A stretch of 64,000 bases of DNA from Micromonospora sp. MW-13 (GTDB lineage: Bacteria; Actinomycetota; Actinomycetes; Mycobacteriales; Micromonosporaceae). A program made the translations under genes and the position numbers. Location: positions 62,001 to 126,000 of the forward strand of contig NZ_QKKX01000028.1 in the NCBI RefSeq assembly GCF_003434305.1, written 5' to 3'. Below are positions 35,863 through 44,212 of this stretch, piece by piece. The stretch's first letter is position 1, and every line of letters begins with the position of its first letter. Under the pieces are notes generated by a model that had not been told where the DNA came from, did no database searches, and saw only the letters and a list, made by a program, of their open reading frames with translations.

Positions 35863-36215
35863 CTGTCAGAGACTCCTGATCTCCCCGGACCATCACGATC
35901 CAAGGCTCAAGTGTCCAGGACCAGGGGGCAACTCCCGCTATCGGCCGGTGGTAGACATGGCCAACCTCGTCATCGTCCGCTGACGGGAATGGCGCGCACG
36001 GAGGATGTCATGGTCGACCACTGCCTGCCCCGCACCGTTGGCGAGAGGCAATATTCATCACCAATGGACTCATGGCCTGCGCGCTTTATGCATCCATAGG
36101 AGTTCAATAGCCTGTCCATGAGTTCCATCCTGTTGCCGACTACTGGGAGCCGTGCGGCTAGGGTGCAGTTTTCGCAGGGCTGCCCTTGTTTTGCTAATGC
36201 GATACGGGAGAGCGT

Positions 36216-36650
36216 ATGGTGGCGAAGGTCGTGGTAGACAAGGTTCTCTGCTACGTAGTGCGAGAGGAGCGGTTGCTCGTCTTCCGTCACACCGACTACA
36301 GCTATGAGCAGGTGGGCGTCGAGGTGCCGGGCGGCACCGTTCGTGTAGGTGAGGCGCCGGAGGCCGCAGCGCTGCGCGAGGCCCGCGAGGAGACCGGGCT
36401 GACAGGCTTTCGCGTTGTTCGCAAGCTGGGGGAGGTTGAGTACGACATCACACCACTCCGGTTCGAGATTCAGTACCGTCACGTCTTTCAGTTGGAGCTC
36501 GTAGGGCCAGCGCCCGAGCGGTGGCCTAGCCAGGAAGACCACGACGGTACCCAGGAACCCACCCGCCTCGAGTGTTTCTGGATACCGTTGAAGGATGCGC
36601 ATATCCTGCAGGCTGGCCAGGGTGCTCTCGTGGCCAAACTTTGTTTGTGA
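36216..36650 (+). CDS. NUDIX hydrolase
   Basis: This 144-aa protein has the NUDIX box as GGTVRVGEAPEAAALREAREETGL (near residues 39-62; canonical GX5EX7REUXEEXGU, all catalytic Glu present). The start ATG 36216 follows GGGAGAG. The likely substrate is a nucleoside diphosphate linked to another moiety; specificity cannot be read. It is separated from neighbours and has a different codon style from the surrounding IS debris, so it may have arrived separately. Confidence 0.88.
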   Translation: MVAKVVVDKVLCYVVREERLLVFRHTDYSYEQVGVEVPGGTVRVGEAPEAAALREAREETGLTGFRVVRKLGEVEYDITPLRFEIQYRHVFQLELVGPAPERWPSQEDHDGTQEPTRLECFWIPLKDAHILQAGQGALVAKLCL

Positions 36651-36808
36651 TCGGGTGTACATCGCGAGGTTGGCAATGCGCGGCTATGGGGCCGGAGTGC
36701 GCCAACGGCATTGCCTGATCATTGGCAATGCCGTAATACCAATATCCCGCCATGCGTTGTGAGACGACCGCGAGATCCCGGATGCGGATGCAGGCCGGTC
36801 GGATTGTT

Positions 36809-37546
36809 CTACATCCCTGCGGCAGGATGCGGCGGTGGCTCGACTGGCGACTCCGGTAGCTGGCGTTCGCCTCGGAGCAGCGCCCCAAGCCGCGGGTACT
36901 GGACCAGCATCGCACCCAAATCCCGCTCTTCCGCGACGGCCGCGATGAGGCGGAGAGCGTCGGTGGCCAGACCGAGTGCGCCGAGTTCCACGACCGTGCT
37001 GGCCTCCCCTTCCAGCACCGGGTCCATCCGCCGGGTCCAATCTGGCAGCAGGACCCACGACGCGTACAGGCGATCGTCGAGCCAGGCGACGGGCTGAGCC
37101 GCGAGGAAATCTCTCCGGTCGGTGGGGACCTCGACGAACACTGGGGTCGAGTAGACCGGATCAACCTGGGCGGCGGCCAGCAGAAGCGGGTCCTGAACCA
37201 GGGTGGCGTCCACGAGCTGCGCGAACGACGGCGTCCACACGATCATGTGGCCATTCGTGGTGCCATCGGGGTGGACGACCGGCGGTTGTTTCCACACGCC
37301 GACCTCGGACACCTCGGTGAACGTGTCGGTCACCCGGTGCAGCGTGGCGCACGCGGCGACCGCCTCGGCCTCGAAGCCAAGGTGCCGCAGCGCCCCACTG
37401 ACCTGATGACTCGTCGGGACACAGGTACCCACCGGCATGCCGCTCTGCGCTTGGTGTAGAACGGCTAGGACGGCGAGCAGCGGCACCATCTCCACCGGCG
37501 CGTCGACGAGCCGTCCGAACATCGGGCTGTACTCAAACAGCGGCAT
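36809..37546 (-). CDS. Hypothetical protein
   Basis: This 245-aa protein has continuous coding character (LVDAPVEMVPLLAVLAVLHQAQSG, HLGFEAEAVAACATLHRVTD, WLDDRLYASWVLLPDWTRRMDPVLEGE). I see no catalytic motif or membrane segment and do not recognise the family; the appearance is that of an uncharacterised actinobacterial protein. ATG 37546 is preferred because sequence before it is Arg/Pro-rich shadow; GTG 37591 is an alternative. Confidence 0.65.
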   Translation of the reverse strand: MPLFEYSPMFGRLVDAPVEMVPLLAVLAVLHQAQSGMPVGTCVPTSHQVSGALRHLGFEAEAVAACATLHRVTDTFTEVSEVGVWKQPPVVHPDGTTNGHMIVWTPSFAQLVDATLVQDPLLLAAAQVDPVYSTPVFVEVPTDRRDFLAAQPVAWLDDRLYASWVLLPDWTRRMDPVLEGEASTVVELGALGLATDALRLIAAVAEERDLGAMLVQYPRLGALLRGERQLPESPVEPPPHPAAGM

Positions 37547-37863
37547 CAGCGCCGTCTCGTCCGGGCGGTGAGGGCGCCGGCTGCCGGGCACGCGGGTGGG
37601 CGGGATCATCCGGCGGATCGGCTCCCGACGCGAACACCCGCACCGCCGTCCCGTCGATGCTGACATGTCGACAGCCGGACACGACAGCCACAGACCCCAC
37701 CCCAAGAGTTGGAATCTGGACCGGAAGCTGCTCATGCGGCTGCTTGCATCGCGGTGGCTGTCGGCGGTGCCGACCGCCTCGCCGGTGTCTGGTGGCCTCG
37801 CGAGTAGCCCGGTAGGTTCAGGCATCAAGCACTTTCATTAACGTCGATTGGGGCGCCGGCCAC
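37547..37863 (+). other. Divergent intergenic region, 317 bases
   Basis: This lies between a leftward hypothetical gene and the rightward DUF6244-type gene and presumably holds both promoters. No gene is seen in it. A clear Shine-Dalgarno sequence is lacking before 37864 (GGGGCGCCGGCCACGTG). Confidence 0.45.
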
Positions 37864-38391
37864 GTGTCGCAGGTCGAGAAGATCACCGGTGAACTCCGCG
37901 CGTTGATGACCGGGGTCGAACGCGCGCAGGGGTTGGCAGCCGCCGCTGACAGTCAGGCGCAGGAGGTGGCGTTGCGGGCCGCGGGCGCGGGCTTCGTCGC
38001 CGTGGCGGCGGGTGTGGCGCGGGTCCGTAACGCGATCACAGGCATCCAGGGCGGCCTGGGAAGTCTCGCCGGTTCGATCGGTGAAGCGACGAAGGCCACC
38101 GCGGCGGTGCCGAACGAGGCCACCCCGCACGAGACGATCGCCGGGCTGGCGCCCGTGCTGAGCGCCGTGGACGCCGCTCGTGACGCGGCGACCGGGGCCA
38201 TCACCGGAGTCGGTGAGGCGCAGCAACTCGTCGCCATGGTCCTGCAGGGCGGGCAGCCCGGGCCGCTGCTGCAGGCCCTGGACGGCATCAAGCAGGTCCT
38301 GGTGCTGGTCGTTGCGCGCACCGGCGGGGCCCGGCAGGCGATCGAAGCGGCGATCGCGCAGGCCCGACAGTTGGGGTCGTCGGGAAACTGA
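37864..38391 (+). CDS. DUF6244-like helical protein, probable delivery/scaffold domain of a polymorphic toxin
   Basis: This 175-aa protein is almost entirely Ala/Gly-rich helix (VEKITGELRALMTGVERAQGL, GFVAVAAGVARVRNAITGIQGGL, QALDGIKQVLVLVVARTGGARQA). Its length and character resemble WXG100/ESX-type secretion substrates or the N-terminal domain of secreted toxins. I recall DUF6244 as a Micromonosporaceae family of this look. The stop TGA is immediately preceded by the heptamer GGGAAAC in slippery phase, and the -1 frame stays open to the toxin domain end at 38987. The 375-residue-class fusion (about 374 aa) would be a Pro-rich-linked toxin. Confidence 0.7.
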   Translation: MSQVEKITGELRALMTGVERAQGLAAAADSQAQEVALRAAGAGFVAVAAGVARVRNAITGIQGGLGSLAGSIGEATKATAAVPNEATPHETIAGLAPVLSAVDAARDAATGAITGVGEAQQLVAMVLQGGQPGPLLQALDGIKQVLVLVVARTGGARQAIEAAIAQARQLGSSGN

Positions 38392-38423
38392 CAGGGGCTG
38401 GCGGTCACCCACCGGCCAGCCCC
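38382..38423 (+). promoter_or_regulatory. Putative programmed -1 ribosomal frameshift signal
   Basis: The slippery heptamer G-GGA-AAC (38382-38388) is in the zero frame directly before TGA (38389-38391). A five-base spacer follows, then a GC hairpin: GGGGCTGG (38394-38401) pairs with CCAGCCCC (38416-38423), and an inner CGGT/ACCG adds four pairs. This matches the X-XXY-YYZ plus spacer plus structure layout. The hairpin alone could be a terminator, but it has no T-run. Confidence 0.65.
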
Positions 38424-38576
38424 ACCCCTTCCCAGCACGGTGACCCGCCGCCGACACCTCATGCCGCCGGCGGCACCCCATCAGCTGACCATGACCACGG
38501 CACGCCCTGGACCAGACAGCCAACCGGCGTCCCGGGCGGGACGCCGACCGGTCCGAGAACCAGAATTCCGCCCCGG

Positions 38577-38987
38577 TTGGACGACGAAGGGCGGCGTCCG
38601 TTGGAGCTCGAGAACGAATGCGCCGATATAGTCGCCAGCAAGAGCTACTGGGTCCACCAGAACCCCACCAGGCAGGAGATCGCCGACGCCCGGCTCCGCA
38701 CCGGCGACTCCGGCAACCCGAACAAAGACCCGGACTACCTGATCGAGGGTCACGTGTTCGACTGCTATTCGCCCACTCTCGGCAAGCCGGTACGGGGCGT
38801 CTGGAGCGAGGTCCGCGCCAAGGTCGACAAGGAGCAGACCCAACGCGTGGTGCTGAACCTGCACGACTGGCACGGAGACCTCGCGGCCCTGCGGACACAG
38901 TTCGACACCTGGCCCGTCGAGAGGCTGAAAGAACTCGTCGCGGTAACGCCGAGCGGCGCGATCGTGCAGATCGTCCGTCGAGACTGA
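38577..38987 (+). CDS. CdiA-type C-terminal tRNase toxin domain (no normal start; probably translated by -1 frameshift)
   Basis: The domain reads ELENECADIVASKSYWVHQNP, then KDPDYLIEGHVFDCYSP, RAKVDKEQTQRVVLNLHDW and the C-terminal VTPSGAIVQIVRRD. This is the pattern of the CdiA C-terminal tRNA nuclease family. The only start codon is TTG 38577, right at the domain edge and without a ribosome-binding site. The frame is open upstream to about 38215 and encodes a Pro/Gly/Thr linker (PTGVPGGTPTGP). That supports synthesis as an extension of the preceding gene through the frameshift site. The immunity gene starts 15 bases after its stop. Confidence 0.78.
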   Translation: MDDEGRRPLELENECADIVASKSYWVHQNPTRQEIADARLRTGDSGNPNKDPDYLIEGHVFDCYSPTLGKPVRGVWSEVRAKVDKEQTQRVVLNLHDWHGDLAALRTQFDTWPVERLKELVAVTPSGAIVQIVRRD

Positions 38988-39001
38988 GGAGAGGCGCGGA
39001 G

Positions 39002-39460
39002 ATGGCTGTCGAGTTCAGGTTGACCCTGGCCGGTGACCTGCCCCTGGACCACGTGGCTGATCTCGTGGCAGCCGAACCCGCCGAGAAGCCCAGGCCGAGC
39101 GGCACCAACCCGCGGCTGCTCAGTGCCCGCCTCTACGACACCCGCGGGTACGCGCTGACCGTCTCCTCAGGCAGCCAGGGTTATTTCGATGCCGAGGGCG
39201 ACGACGGTGCCCGCTGGGAGTGGGAGCCGGAGACGTACGTCGACATCGACTTCTCCATGCGGGCAGACGACGTGGTCGACAAGGGGATCCCGAACATGAT
39301 GAAGGCCGTGGCCCGGGTGTTGGCCGCCCGGCAGGAGGACGCGGCGCTGGTCCAGAACGGCAACTGGCTCCTGCTGACCCGCGTCGGGGGCAAACTCCGC
39401 AGACACCGGCCTACCTGGTGGAGCCACTACGGCATAGACGACCTCATCATCACCCAATGA
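39002..39460 (+). CDS. SitI3-type immunity protein
   Basis: This 152-aa protein starts at ATG 39002 after GAGGAGAGG. It reads AVEFRLTLAGDLPLDHVADLVA, then LYDTRGYALTVSSGSQGYFD, YVDIDFSMRADD, an AVARVLAARQEDAALVQNGNWLLL core and TWWSHYGIDDLIITQ at the end. I recognise this as the SitI3 family of small immunity proteins linked to secreted toxins. Its position 15 bases after the tRNase domain makes it the cognate inhibitor. A 3' fragment of a second copy lies at 14803-14865. Confidence 0.82.
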   Translation: MAVEFRLTLAGDLPLDHVADLVAAEPAEKPRPSGTNPRLLSARLYDTRGYALTVSSGSQGYFDAEGDDGARWEWEPETYVDIDFSMRADDVVDKGIPNMMKAVARVLAARQEDAALVQNGNWLLLTRVGGKLRRHRPTWWSHYGIDDLIITQ

Positions 39461-39493
39461 ACCAGCCGAGCGCGGGTGACCCGCTGACGAACG

Positions 39494-39625
39494 ACGCGGC
39501 TTCGACCCGCCGTCCGTGCGCGACGTCGACGTCGCCTCTCTCGACCCGACGGACCTGACCCGCGACAACGACGACCAGCACCGCGCGGCTGATCGCGACC
39601 TGGCCGGAATCCCCCGTGGGAGGCG
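39494..39625 (+). pseudogene. Nucleotidyltransferase middle fragment
   Basis: The translation of GCTTCGACCCGCCGTCCGTG onward matches GFDPSSVRDVDVVFLDPTDL of the intact gene at 15628, then degrades at a run of small changes and ends before the repeat. Neither gene end is present. Confidence 0.72.
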
Positions 39626-39656
39626 GCGCCCAGCCGGGGGAGCGGGCAGCCCACAT

Positions 39657-39872
39657 GATCTTCGATGATGTGCGCGGTGTGTGCTCTCCAGCGGATGCCA
39701 ACCCGGGTGAACCGGTGCCAACGCGGGTTACCCCAGCCGACCGCCGGTCGCAAACCAGGGTTCGTGTGCTCGGCGTGTGGTCCTGGGCTGGGCGAACGGC
39801 GGTACGGGTGACGTGGGTGAACGTGGGCCACTCCCTGCCACCCCAGGTGAACCCCCAGGTCGCTAGACTAGG
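39657..39872 (+). repeat. ~215-bp dispersed repeat, copy 3, next to tRNA-Arg
   Basis: This copy matches 17360-17567 and 18442-18657. It ends in CGCTAGACTAGG; TAGACT (39864-39869) is a plausible -10 element for tRNA-Arg, so the right part of the repeat includes the tRNA promoter. Confidence 0.88.
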
Positions 39873-39879
39873 CGCTCGC

Positions 39880-39952
39880 GCCCTCGTAGCTCAGGGGATA
39901 GAGCATCGGTTTCCTAAACCGTGTGTCGCAGGTTCGAATCCTGCCGGGGGCA
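39880..39952 (+). tRNA. tRNA-Arg (anticodon CCT)
   Basis: A full cloverleaf is visible. The acceptor GCCCTCG (39880-39886) pairs with CGGGGGC (39945-39951) including one T-G pair, the D-stem is GCTC/GAGC, and the anticodon loop is TTCCTAA with CCT at 39913-39915. The T-arm is GCAGG-TTCGAAT-CCTGC, with discriminator A39952. CCA is not encoded. The bottom pair of the anticodon stem is T-T, a small defect. The 3' part from 39911 is the AICE attachment site. Confidence 0.95.
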
Positions 39953-39964
39953 CCTCGAAGATCA
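39911..39964 (+). repeat. attL: 54-bp attachment-site repeat in the tRNA 3' half
   Basis: It begins TTCCTAAACCGTGTGTCGCA and ends CACCTCGAAGATCA, identical to 55416-55469. It covers the anticodon loop to 12 bases past the tRNA end, so integration keeps the tRNA intact. Confidence 0.95.
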
Positions 39965-40177
39965 GCAAAAACGCCATCTGAGCAGCGGATACGCCCCTGT
40001 GTCGATCGGCCGATCTGTGCAGCCAAGTGCCACCCAAAGCCGCCGTTTGCAGCCCTCCGTGCAAAATACGTGCAATGATCTTGGACGGTTGAGCAACTCT
40101 GTTTCCCCAGCTCAGAGCCACTACAACGCGGAGGGGCCGCAGCGTCGCCACGGCCCCTCGCATCCCACCAGTGATCA

Positions 40178-41560
40178 TCATCGGCTCAGCGCCGCCTCGA
40201 TCCGCTCGTTCATCCTGCTGCGGTCCCCGTCGAGGCACTTCGCGTAGACCTTGAGCAGCACGTCAACGGAGTGCCCGGCCCGCTGCGCGACCTCGGGTGC
40301 CGGTAGGCCGGCGTTGAGCCAGAGCGACACCCCAGCGTGCCGCAGGTCGTAGGGTCGCCCGGCCAGGGGAGAGGCCACCCGGTCGGGGGTCAGGCTCAGC
40401 GTCCGCGCCTCTTCCCAGACGCGGGAGTACGTCGACGACGAGACCACGTTGCCCCGGTCGCTGCGGAACATCCGCCCGTCGGCGCCAACGCCGAATCGGT
40501 CGACGTGCGCCCGAAGGATCGCCACCAGCTCCGGCGGGATCGGCACCTCCCGCGCTTCCGTGTCGCCCCGGTGCTTCAGCCCTCGATCGTCGTGCACCTC
40601 GCCGCTGTCGGTGTAGCGCTTCCCGGCCGCCGGCCGTGACTTCTCCACCGTCAGCAGACCCCAGCCAGTTGCCGGAAGATGGCAGTCCCGCTCCCGCAGG
40701 CCCAGCGCCTCACTCGGCCGCAGCGCAGCGAAGTAGAGGCAGGCGTAGAAGGCGACCAGACGCTCACCACGCCGGCCGTTCTTCCCGCGCTGGCCGACGT
40801 ACGTCACGCCGGTCAGCAGTTCGCGCGCCTGGCGGATGTTGACCACGACGCGGCGGTCCACTTCCCCGGCCACCTTCCGCCGCGACGACCGGACCCGCAG
40901 CTTGTCGACCGGGTTGAAGTCCAACAGCTCCAACTCCACGGCGTACTGAAGGACGTTGTAGAAGACCGAGCGCCGCCGCCTGGTCGTCGACGCCGCCGCC
41001 GGCCGCCCGTCCAACGTCAGCCCCAGGGTGTCCAGTGCCGGACGCACCACCGCGGCTTCCGCCAGCGCCGACAACGGCAGGGACGCCTTGCCGAGCCACC
41101 GCAGTGCCGCAGCGATCTCAGCCGGCCGGTCGAGTTGCCGAGACGCGGGCGGAAACTCCCACTCCCGCAACGCCCGCCGCAGCAACGCCGGATCCGGCCG
41201 CCCGGCCAGGTCCCGCACCAGCACCGCCGTCACGGTCGCCAGCGCGTCCGTCGTGCTCTCCCGCGACTTGGCCGCCGCGCCCGGCCACTTCATGTCGACG
41301 TACCGACGGACGAAGCCCAGCCAGCTCACCGACTCCACCGGCGCCATCAACGACTCAGGCAGCCCGGAGTCGCCGTCGAACGCCTCACCCCGGTTCGCCG
41401 CCTGCATCAGGTCCGACCGGAAGTTATCGGCCAGCGCCCGGGTACCAAACGTCCGAGACTTCGGCCCCGTGCCCACCACCCAGCGGACGGTGTACGACTT
41501 CTTGCGACCCGCCAGGCCGTTGACCTGAATGCCCCGGATCCGTACCTCGCGGGATTTCAC
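40178..41560 (-). CDS. int: Tyrosine-recombinase integrase of the AICE
   Basis: This 460-aa protein has the catalytic Arg in FAALRPSEALGL, then PYDLRHAGVSLWL (HxxR region), QRAGHSVDVLLKVYAKC (His and the nucleophile Tyr). The N-terminal SAM-like DNA-binding domain is present. The GTG start at 41560 overlaps the xis stop (GTGA). Position next to attL is typical of AICEs. Integration would recombine attP with the tRNA-Arg attB. Confidence 0.95.
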   Translation of the reverse strand: MKSREVRIRGIQVNGLAGRKKSYTVRWVVGTGPKSRTFGTRALADNFRSDLMQAANRGEAFDGDSGLPESLMAPVESVSWLGFVRRYVDMKWPGAAAKSRESTTDALATVTAVLVRDLAGRPDPALLRRALREWEFPPASRQLDRPAEIAAALRWLGKASLPLSALAEAAVVRPALDTLGLTLDGRPAAASTTRRRRSVFYNVLQYAVELELLDFNPVDKLRVRSSRRKVAGEVDRRVVVNIRQARELLTGVTYVGQRGKNGRRGERLVAFYACLYFAALRPSEALGLRERDCHLPATGWGLLTVEKSRPAAGKRYTDSGEVHDDRGLKHRGDTEAREVPIPPELVAILRAHVDRFGVGADGRMFRSDRGNVVSSSTYSRVWEEARTLSLTPDRVASPLAGRPYDLRHAGVSLWLNAGLPAPEVAQRAGHSVDVLLKVYAKCLDGDRSRMNERIEAALSR

Positions 41561-41742
41561 GCTGCCTCCCGGTGCTGCTCCAGCCACGACCGCAGGTCGC
41601 GCCGCTCGATGCGCAGCTCACCGTTAGGCAGTTTGATGCAGTCCGGGGCGATGCCCAGCTCACGCCAGCGGTAGAAGGTTCGCCGCGACACGCCGTTGAG
41701 CACGGCGAGGACTTCCGGAACGGTCAACAGCTCACTTTCCAT
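41557..41742 (-). CDS. xis: Excisionase (Xis), MerR-like HTH
   Basis: This 61-aa protein reads LTVPEVLAVLNGVSRRTFYRW and IKLPNGELRIERRDLRSWLEQ, the AlpA/Xis helix-turn-helix (HTH_17) layout. ATG 41742 follows AAGGAAAG. It overlaps int by four bases, giving coupled synthesis for directionality control. The larger frame in the same phase upstream is a shadow of rep. Confidence 0.9.
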   Translation of the reverse strand: MESELLTVPEVLAVLNGVSRRTFYRWRELGIAPDCIKLPNGELRIERRDLRSWLEQHREAA

Positions 41743-41762
41743 GAGGGGTTCTTTCCTTCGGA

Positions 41763-43544
41763 TCAAGCAGCAGGGGTGAGGACAGCAGCGGTTGCCGAAA
41801 CGGCGGCGGCTGTTCGTATCCGGGCGGCGTCGAGGTCTGCGCGCCAGCGGATGCGGGCGGAGATCGCGCGCAGGAGTCGGTGTTCCAGGGGTGGCACGTC
41901 GGGGTCTTCGGGTCGGGCGAGTTCGAAGCGGTACCGCTTCGGTCCGTCTGCCTCGTCGGCGGCCTGGTCGTGCTCGTCGGTGTCGGCCATGCCGCCGGCG
42001 AGGATGGCCCGTACCCAGGACCGGTTGTCGGCGCGGTGGTCGGCGAGGGTCTTGCCGGACCATTGCCGGGAGACGAGCACGCGCCGGCCGGTGAAGCCGA
42101 GCGTGGAGCGCTGGTGGACCTTCCCGGCGCACCGTCCGGGGGTCAAGCCGGCCTTGACCCCGTCCGGTTGGACGCCGTACAGCAGCCAGTTCGCGCACGT
42201 CGGCGAGCACGGCAGCACCGACAGTTCCGCGTGCAGCCGGTCGAAGTGCGCCTTCTGCGCATCCGAGCGCGGCTTGGCCTGGTCGGTCAGATCCTTGGTG
42301 ACGTACTTGGTCACGTACCGGATCGAGCGTTCGGCGTCCTTGGTGCCCTGCTCGATGCCCCGGGCATCGATCCGGCCGAGGCGGGCGACGTAGGCGGGGC
42401 GGCTGTCGGGTTCCTCCAGGGCGTCGAGGGCTTCACCCCAGGTGGGCAGCGGCTCGCGCGTCTTGGGGTCGACGTACGCCTGTCGGTCGACGTCCCAGAC
42501 CGGGGGCTTGTCGACCGGGTAGGCCAGCTCGTCGAAGCGTGGCCACCACACCTGGTGGTACGTGGCTGCCGCGATCTGCTTGAGCAGCCGGCGGGGCAGG
42601 GTGCCGCGGATGGCGAAGTGCGCGTGCGGGGCGAGCCGCCGTTGCAGTTCCACCGCTCCCGCGTACTGGACGTTCCACCCAGCGGCGCGGCGGACGTTCT
42701 GCCACCACCGGTCGAGAACCCTCGCGAAGTGGATCGAGTCCAGGGCCGCCCGCCGGTAGTCGTAATTGGTCGGGTCGACGGGCGTGCCGAGGACGTCGTC
42801 ATACGGGCCGTGGCGCTGGCCGCACTCGCAGGGGGCGACGTAGGCGCCGCGTCGCAGGTGAGAGTGCACCGGGCCGTGCGAGCCCAAGGTGAGCGTGACG
42901 AGCATCGACGGCCGGTGTGTCTTGCCCGCCTTGCCGGAGTAGGCGCGGCCGACTGTGCGCGGGTCGACGGGCAGGCGCGGCAGGTCTGGGGAGTCCTGCC
43001 GCCGCCGGGTCGACCGCTTCCGCCGGGGCCGCTCGTCGCGCTCCTTCGGGGTGAGGTGTCCTCGCAGGCTGGTTTCGGCGAGGGCTTCGTCCAGTTCGGC
43101 TATCGCGGCGTCGATCTCGGCGAGTTGTGCGGTCCGCTCGTCGGGGGTCATCGGCTGGTACTGCGCGGCTTCGCGTTCGAATTCCAGGTGTGCCCGGACC
43201 CGGACGAGGGCGAGGACGTCTTCCCCGGGTCGGTCGGGGCGGACGGCGGGTTCGTCGGCGAGGTGCCAGCCCTCGCGGATCTGCTGGATGCGTAGCCGCC
43301 GGCCCCGCTCCGCGCACGGCTTGCACTTCGCGGCGAGGGTCGCCCCGCAGGGCACCTCCACCACCTCGGTCAGGCCGGTGGCGGTGTCGGTACGGCGCAG
43401 CGCCAGGGGCCGGACGCAGACGCCGTTCTGTTCGGCGAGTTGCTTGAGCGCGTCCTTGGCCAAGGGCTTGCGCATCCTGTCCGCCCGCGACCCGGGTCGG
43501 GGCTGCTCGACGGGAGTCGTGGGGATGAGGTCGAGTTGGCTCAC
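41763..43544 (-). CDS. repSA: RepSA-type replication initiator
   Basis: This 593-aa protein has the RepSA pattern: VCVRPLALRRTDTATG with a Cys cluster (CGATLAAKCKPCAERG), HRPSMLVTLTLGSHGPVHS, AGAVELQRRLAPHAHFAIRGT (a HUH-like His pair), and VRYVTKYVTKDLTDQ. These rolling-circle initiators let AICEs replicate after excision; the nick site could not be located by eye. GTG 43544 overlaps the spdB stop. The gene is in one operon with spdB and tra. Confidence 0.92.
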   Translation of the reverse strand: MSQLDLIPTTPVEQPRPGSRADRMRKPLAKDALKQLAEQNGVCVRPLALRRTDTATGLTEVVEVPCGATLAAKCKPCAERGRRLRIQQIREGWHLADEPAVRPDRPGEDVLALVRVRAHLEFEREAAQYQPMTPDERTAQLAEIDAAIAELDEALAETSLRGHLTPKERDERPRRKRSTRRRQDSPDLPRLPVDPRTVGRAYSGKAGKTHRPSMLVTLTLGSHGPVHSHLRRGAYVAPCECGQRHGPYDDVLGTPVDPTNYDYRRAALDSIHFARVLDRWWQNVRRAAGWNVQYAGAVELQRRLAPHAHFAIRGTLPRRLLKQIAAATYHQVWWPRFDELAYPVDKPPVWDVDRQAYVDPKTREPLPTWGEALDALEEPDSRPAYVARLGRIDARGIEQGTKDAERSIRYVTKYVTKDLTDQAKPRSDAQKAHFDRLHAELSVLPCSPTCANWLLYGVQPDGVKAGLTPGRCAGKVHQRSTLGFTGRRVLVSRQWSGKTLADHRADNRSWVRAILAGGMADTDEHDQAADEADGPKRYRFELARPEDPDVPPLEHRLLRAISARIRWRADLDAARIRTAAAVSATAAVLTPAA

Positions 43545-44212
43545 CGGTCACGCTCCCCGCCGAAGACGCTGCCGTTGCGGGGCGCGAACGCCGCCGCTGG
43601 TACGGGCACCAGTCCCGGCCGCCGCTCCACCGGCATCGCAGGGACCGGGCGGAGGGCCGCCGGGCGAGGCTGCTCGTCGGCGGCTTCCACGGCGACGGTC
43701 ACCGTCTGGTCCTCGTTGACGACGTCAACGGACGGCCGGTCCTCAGCCGGGTTGTAGCCGGGCGGGACGTCGCCCCAGTCGTCGGCGTCTGCCGGTTTGC
43801 CGACGGGCACCGCCGCCGGGGCGGGGGCGGTGGAGAAGACGAGCTTGGACAGGCCGAGGAACGCCAGCGCCGGCACGGCCGACAGCAGCCACCCGGACAC
43901 GCCCGGCTTGGCGACGGCGAGTTGTGCGGACAGTGACAGGGCGACGGCGCAGACGAGCAGGAACATCGGGTACCCGATCGGGCCGCCGGTGCGGCGGCGC
44001 CGCCGGATCGTGAGCAGCGCCGCCAGGGGCAGCAGTTCGGAGATGGCGGCGTTGGCCCACCCGAACCAGTCCCCCGTACCGGCGGGGGAGTTGGCCATCG
44101 TCCAGTCGTGCACGTGGGTGAACGACGCCGCGCCGGCCAGCCCGCCGACGACCAGGACGATGAGCACCAGGACCACGCCCTCCACCCGGTCTGCGCTCGC
44201 GTTGGCCTTCAC
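43541..44212 (-). CDS. spdB: SpdB-like spread protein (DUF2637)
   Basis: This 223-aa protein has four membrane segments (VVLVLIVLVVGGLAGAASF, ISELLPLAALLTI, GYPMFLLVCAVALSLSAQL, GWLLSAVPALAFLGLSKLV) and a hydrophilic Pro-rich tail. DUF2637/SpdB proteins help plasmid spread within mycelium after transfer. GTG 44212 overlaps the tra stop (GTGA). Confidence 0.88.
   Translation of the reverse strand: MKANASADRVEGVVLVLIVLVVGGLAGAASFTHVHDWTMANSPAGTGDWFGWANAAISELLPLAALLTIRRRRRTGGPIGYPMFLLVCAVALSLSAQLAVAKPGVSGWLLSAVPALAFLGLSKLVFSTAPAPAAVPVGKPADADDWGDVPPGYNPAEDRPSVDVVNEDQTVTVAVEAADEQPRPAALRPVPAMPVERRPGLVPVPAAAFAPRNGSVFGGERDR

Larger units (their letters stand above)
34640..35930 (-). mobile_element. 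IS3-family element, second type, inactivated
   Basis: This 1,291-bp element is bounded by near-perfect inverted repeats: TGACCCCTGATCCTGGACAC (from 34640) and GTGTCCAGGACCAGGGGGCA (to 35930), two mismatches in 20. It has OrfA plus a damaged OrfB. No target-site duplication is seen, so flanks may have rearranged. Confidence 0.88.

Noticed and set aside
35970..36662. A 230-codon minus-strand frame opposite the NUDIX gene
   Set aside because: The + strand has a complete NUDIX box; the minus frame has no domain or start signal.
38394..38423. Simple transcription terminator after the DUF6244-type gene
   Set aside because: It was considered, but the hairpin has no T-run, is exactly spaced from a slippery heptamer, and lies inside the open frame leading to the toxin domain. 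It is kept as an alternative in the feature text.
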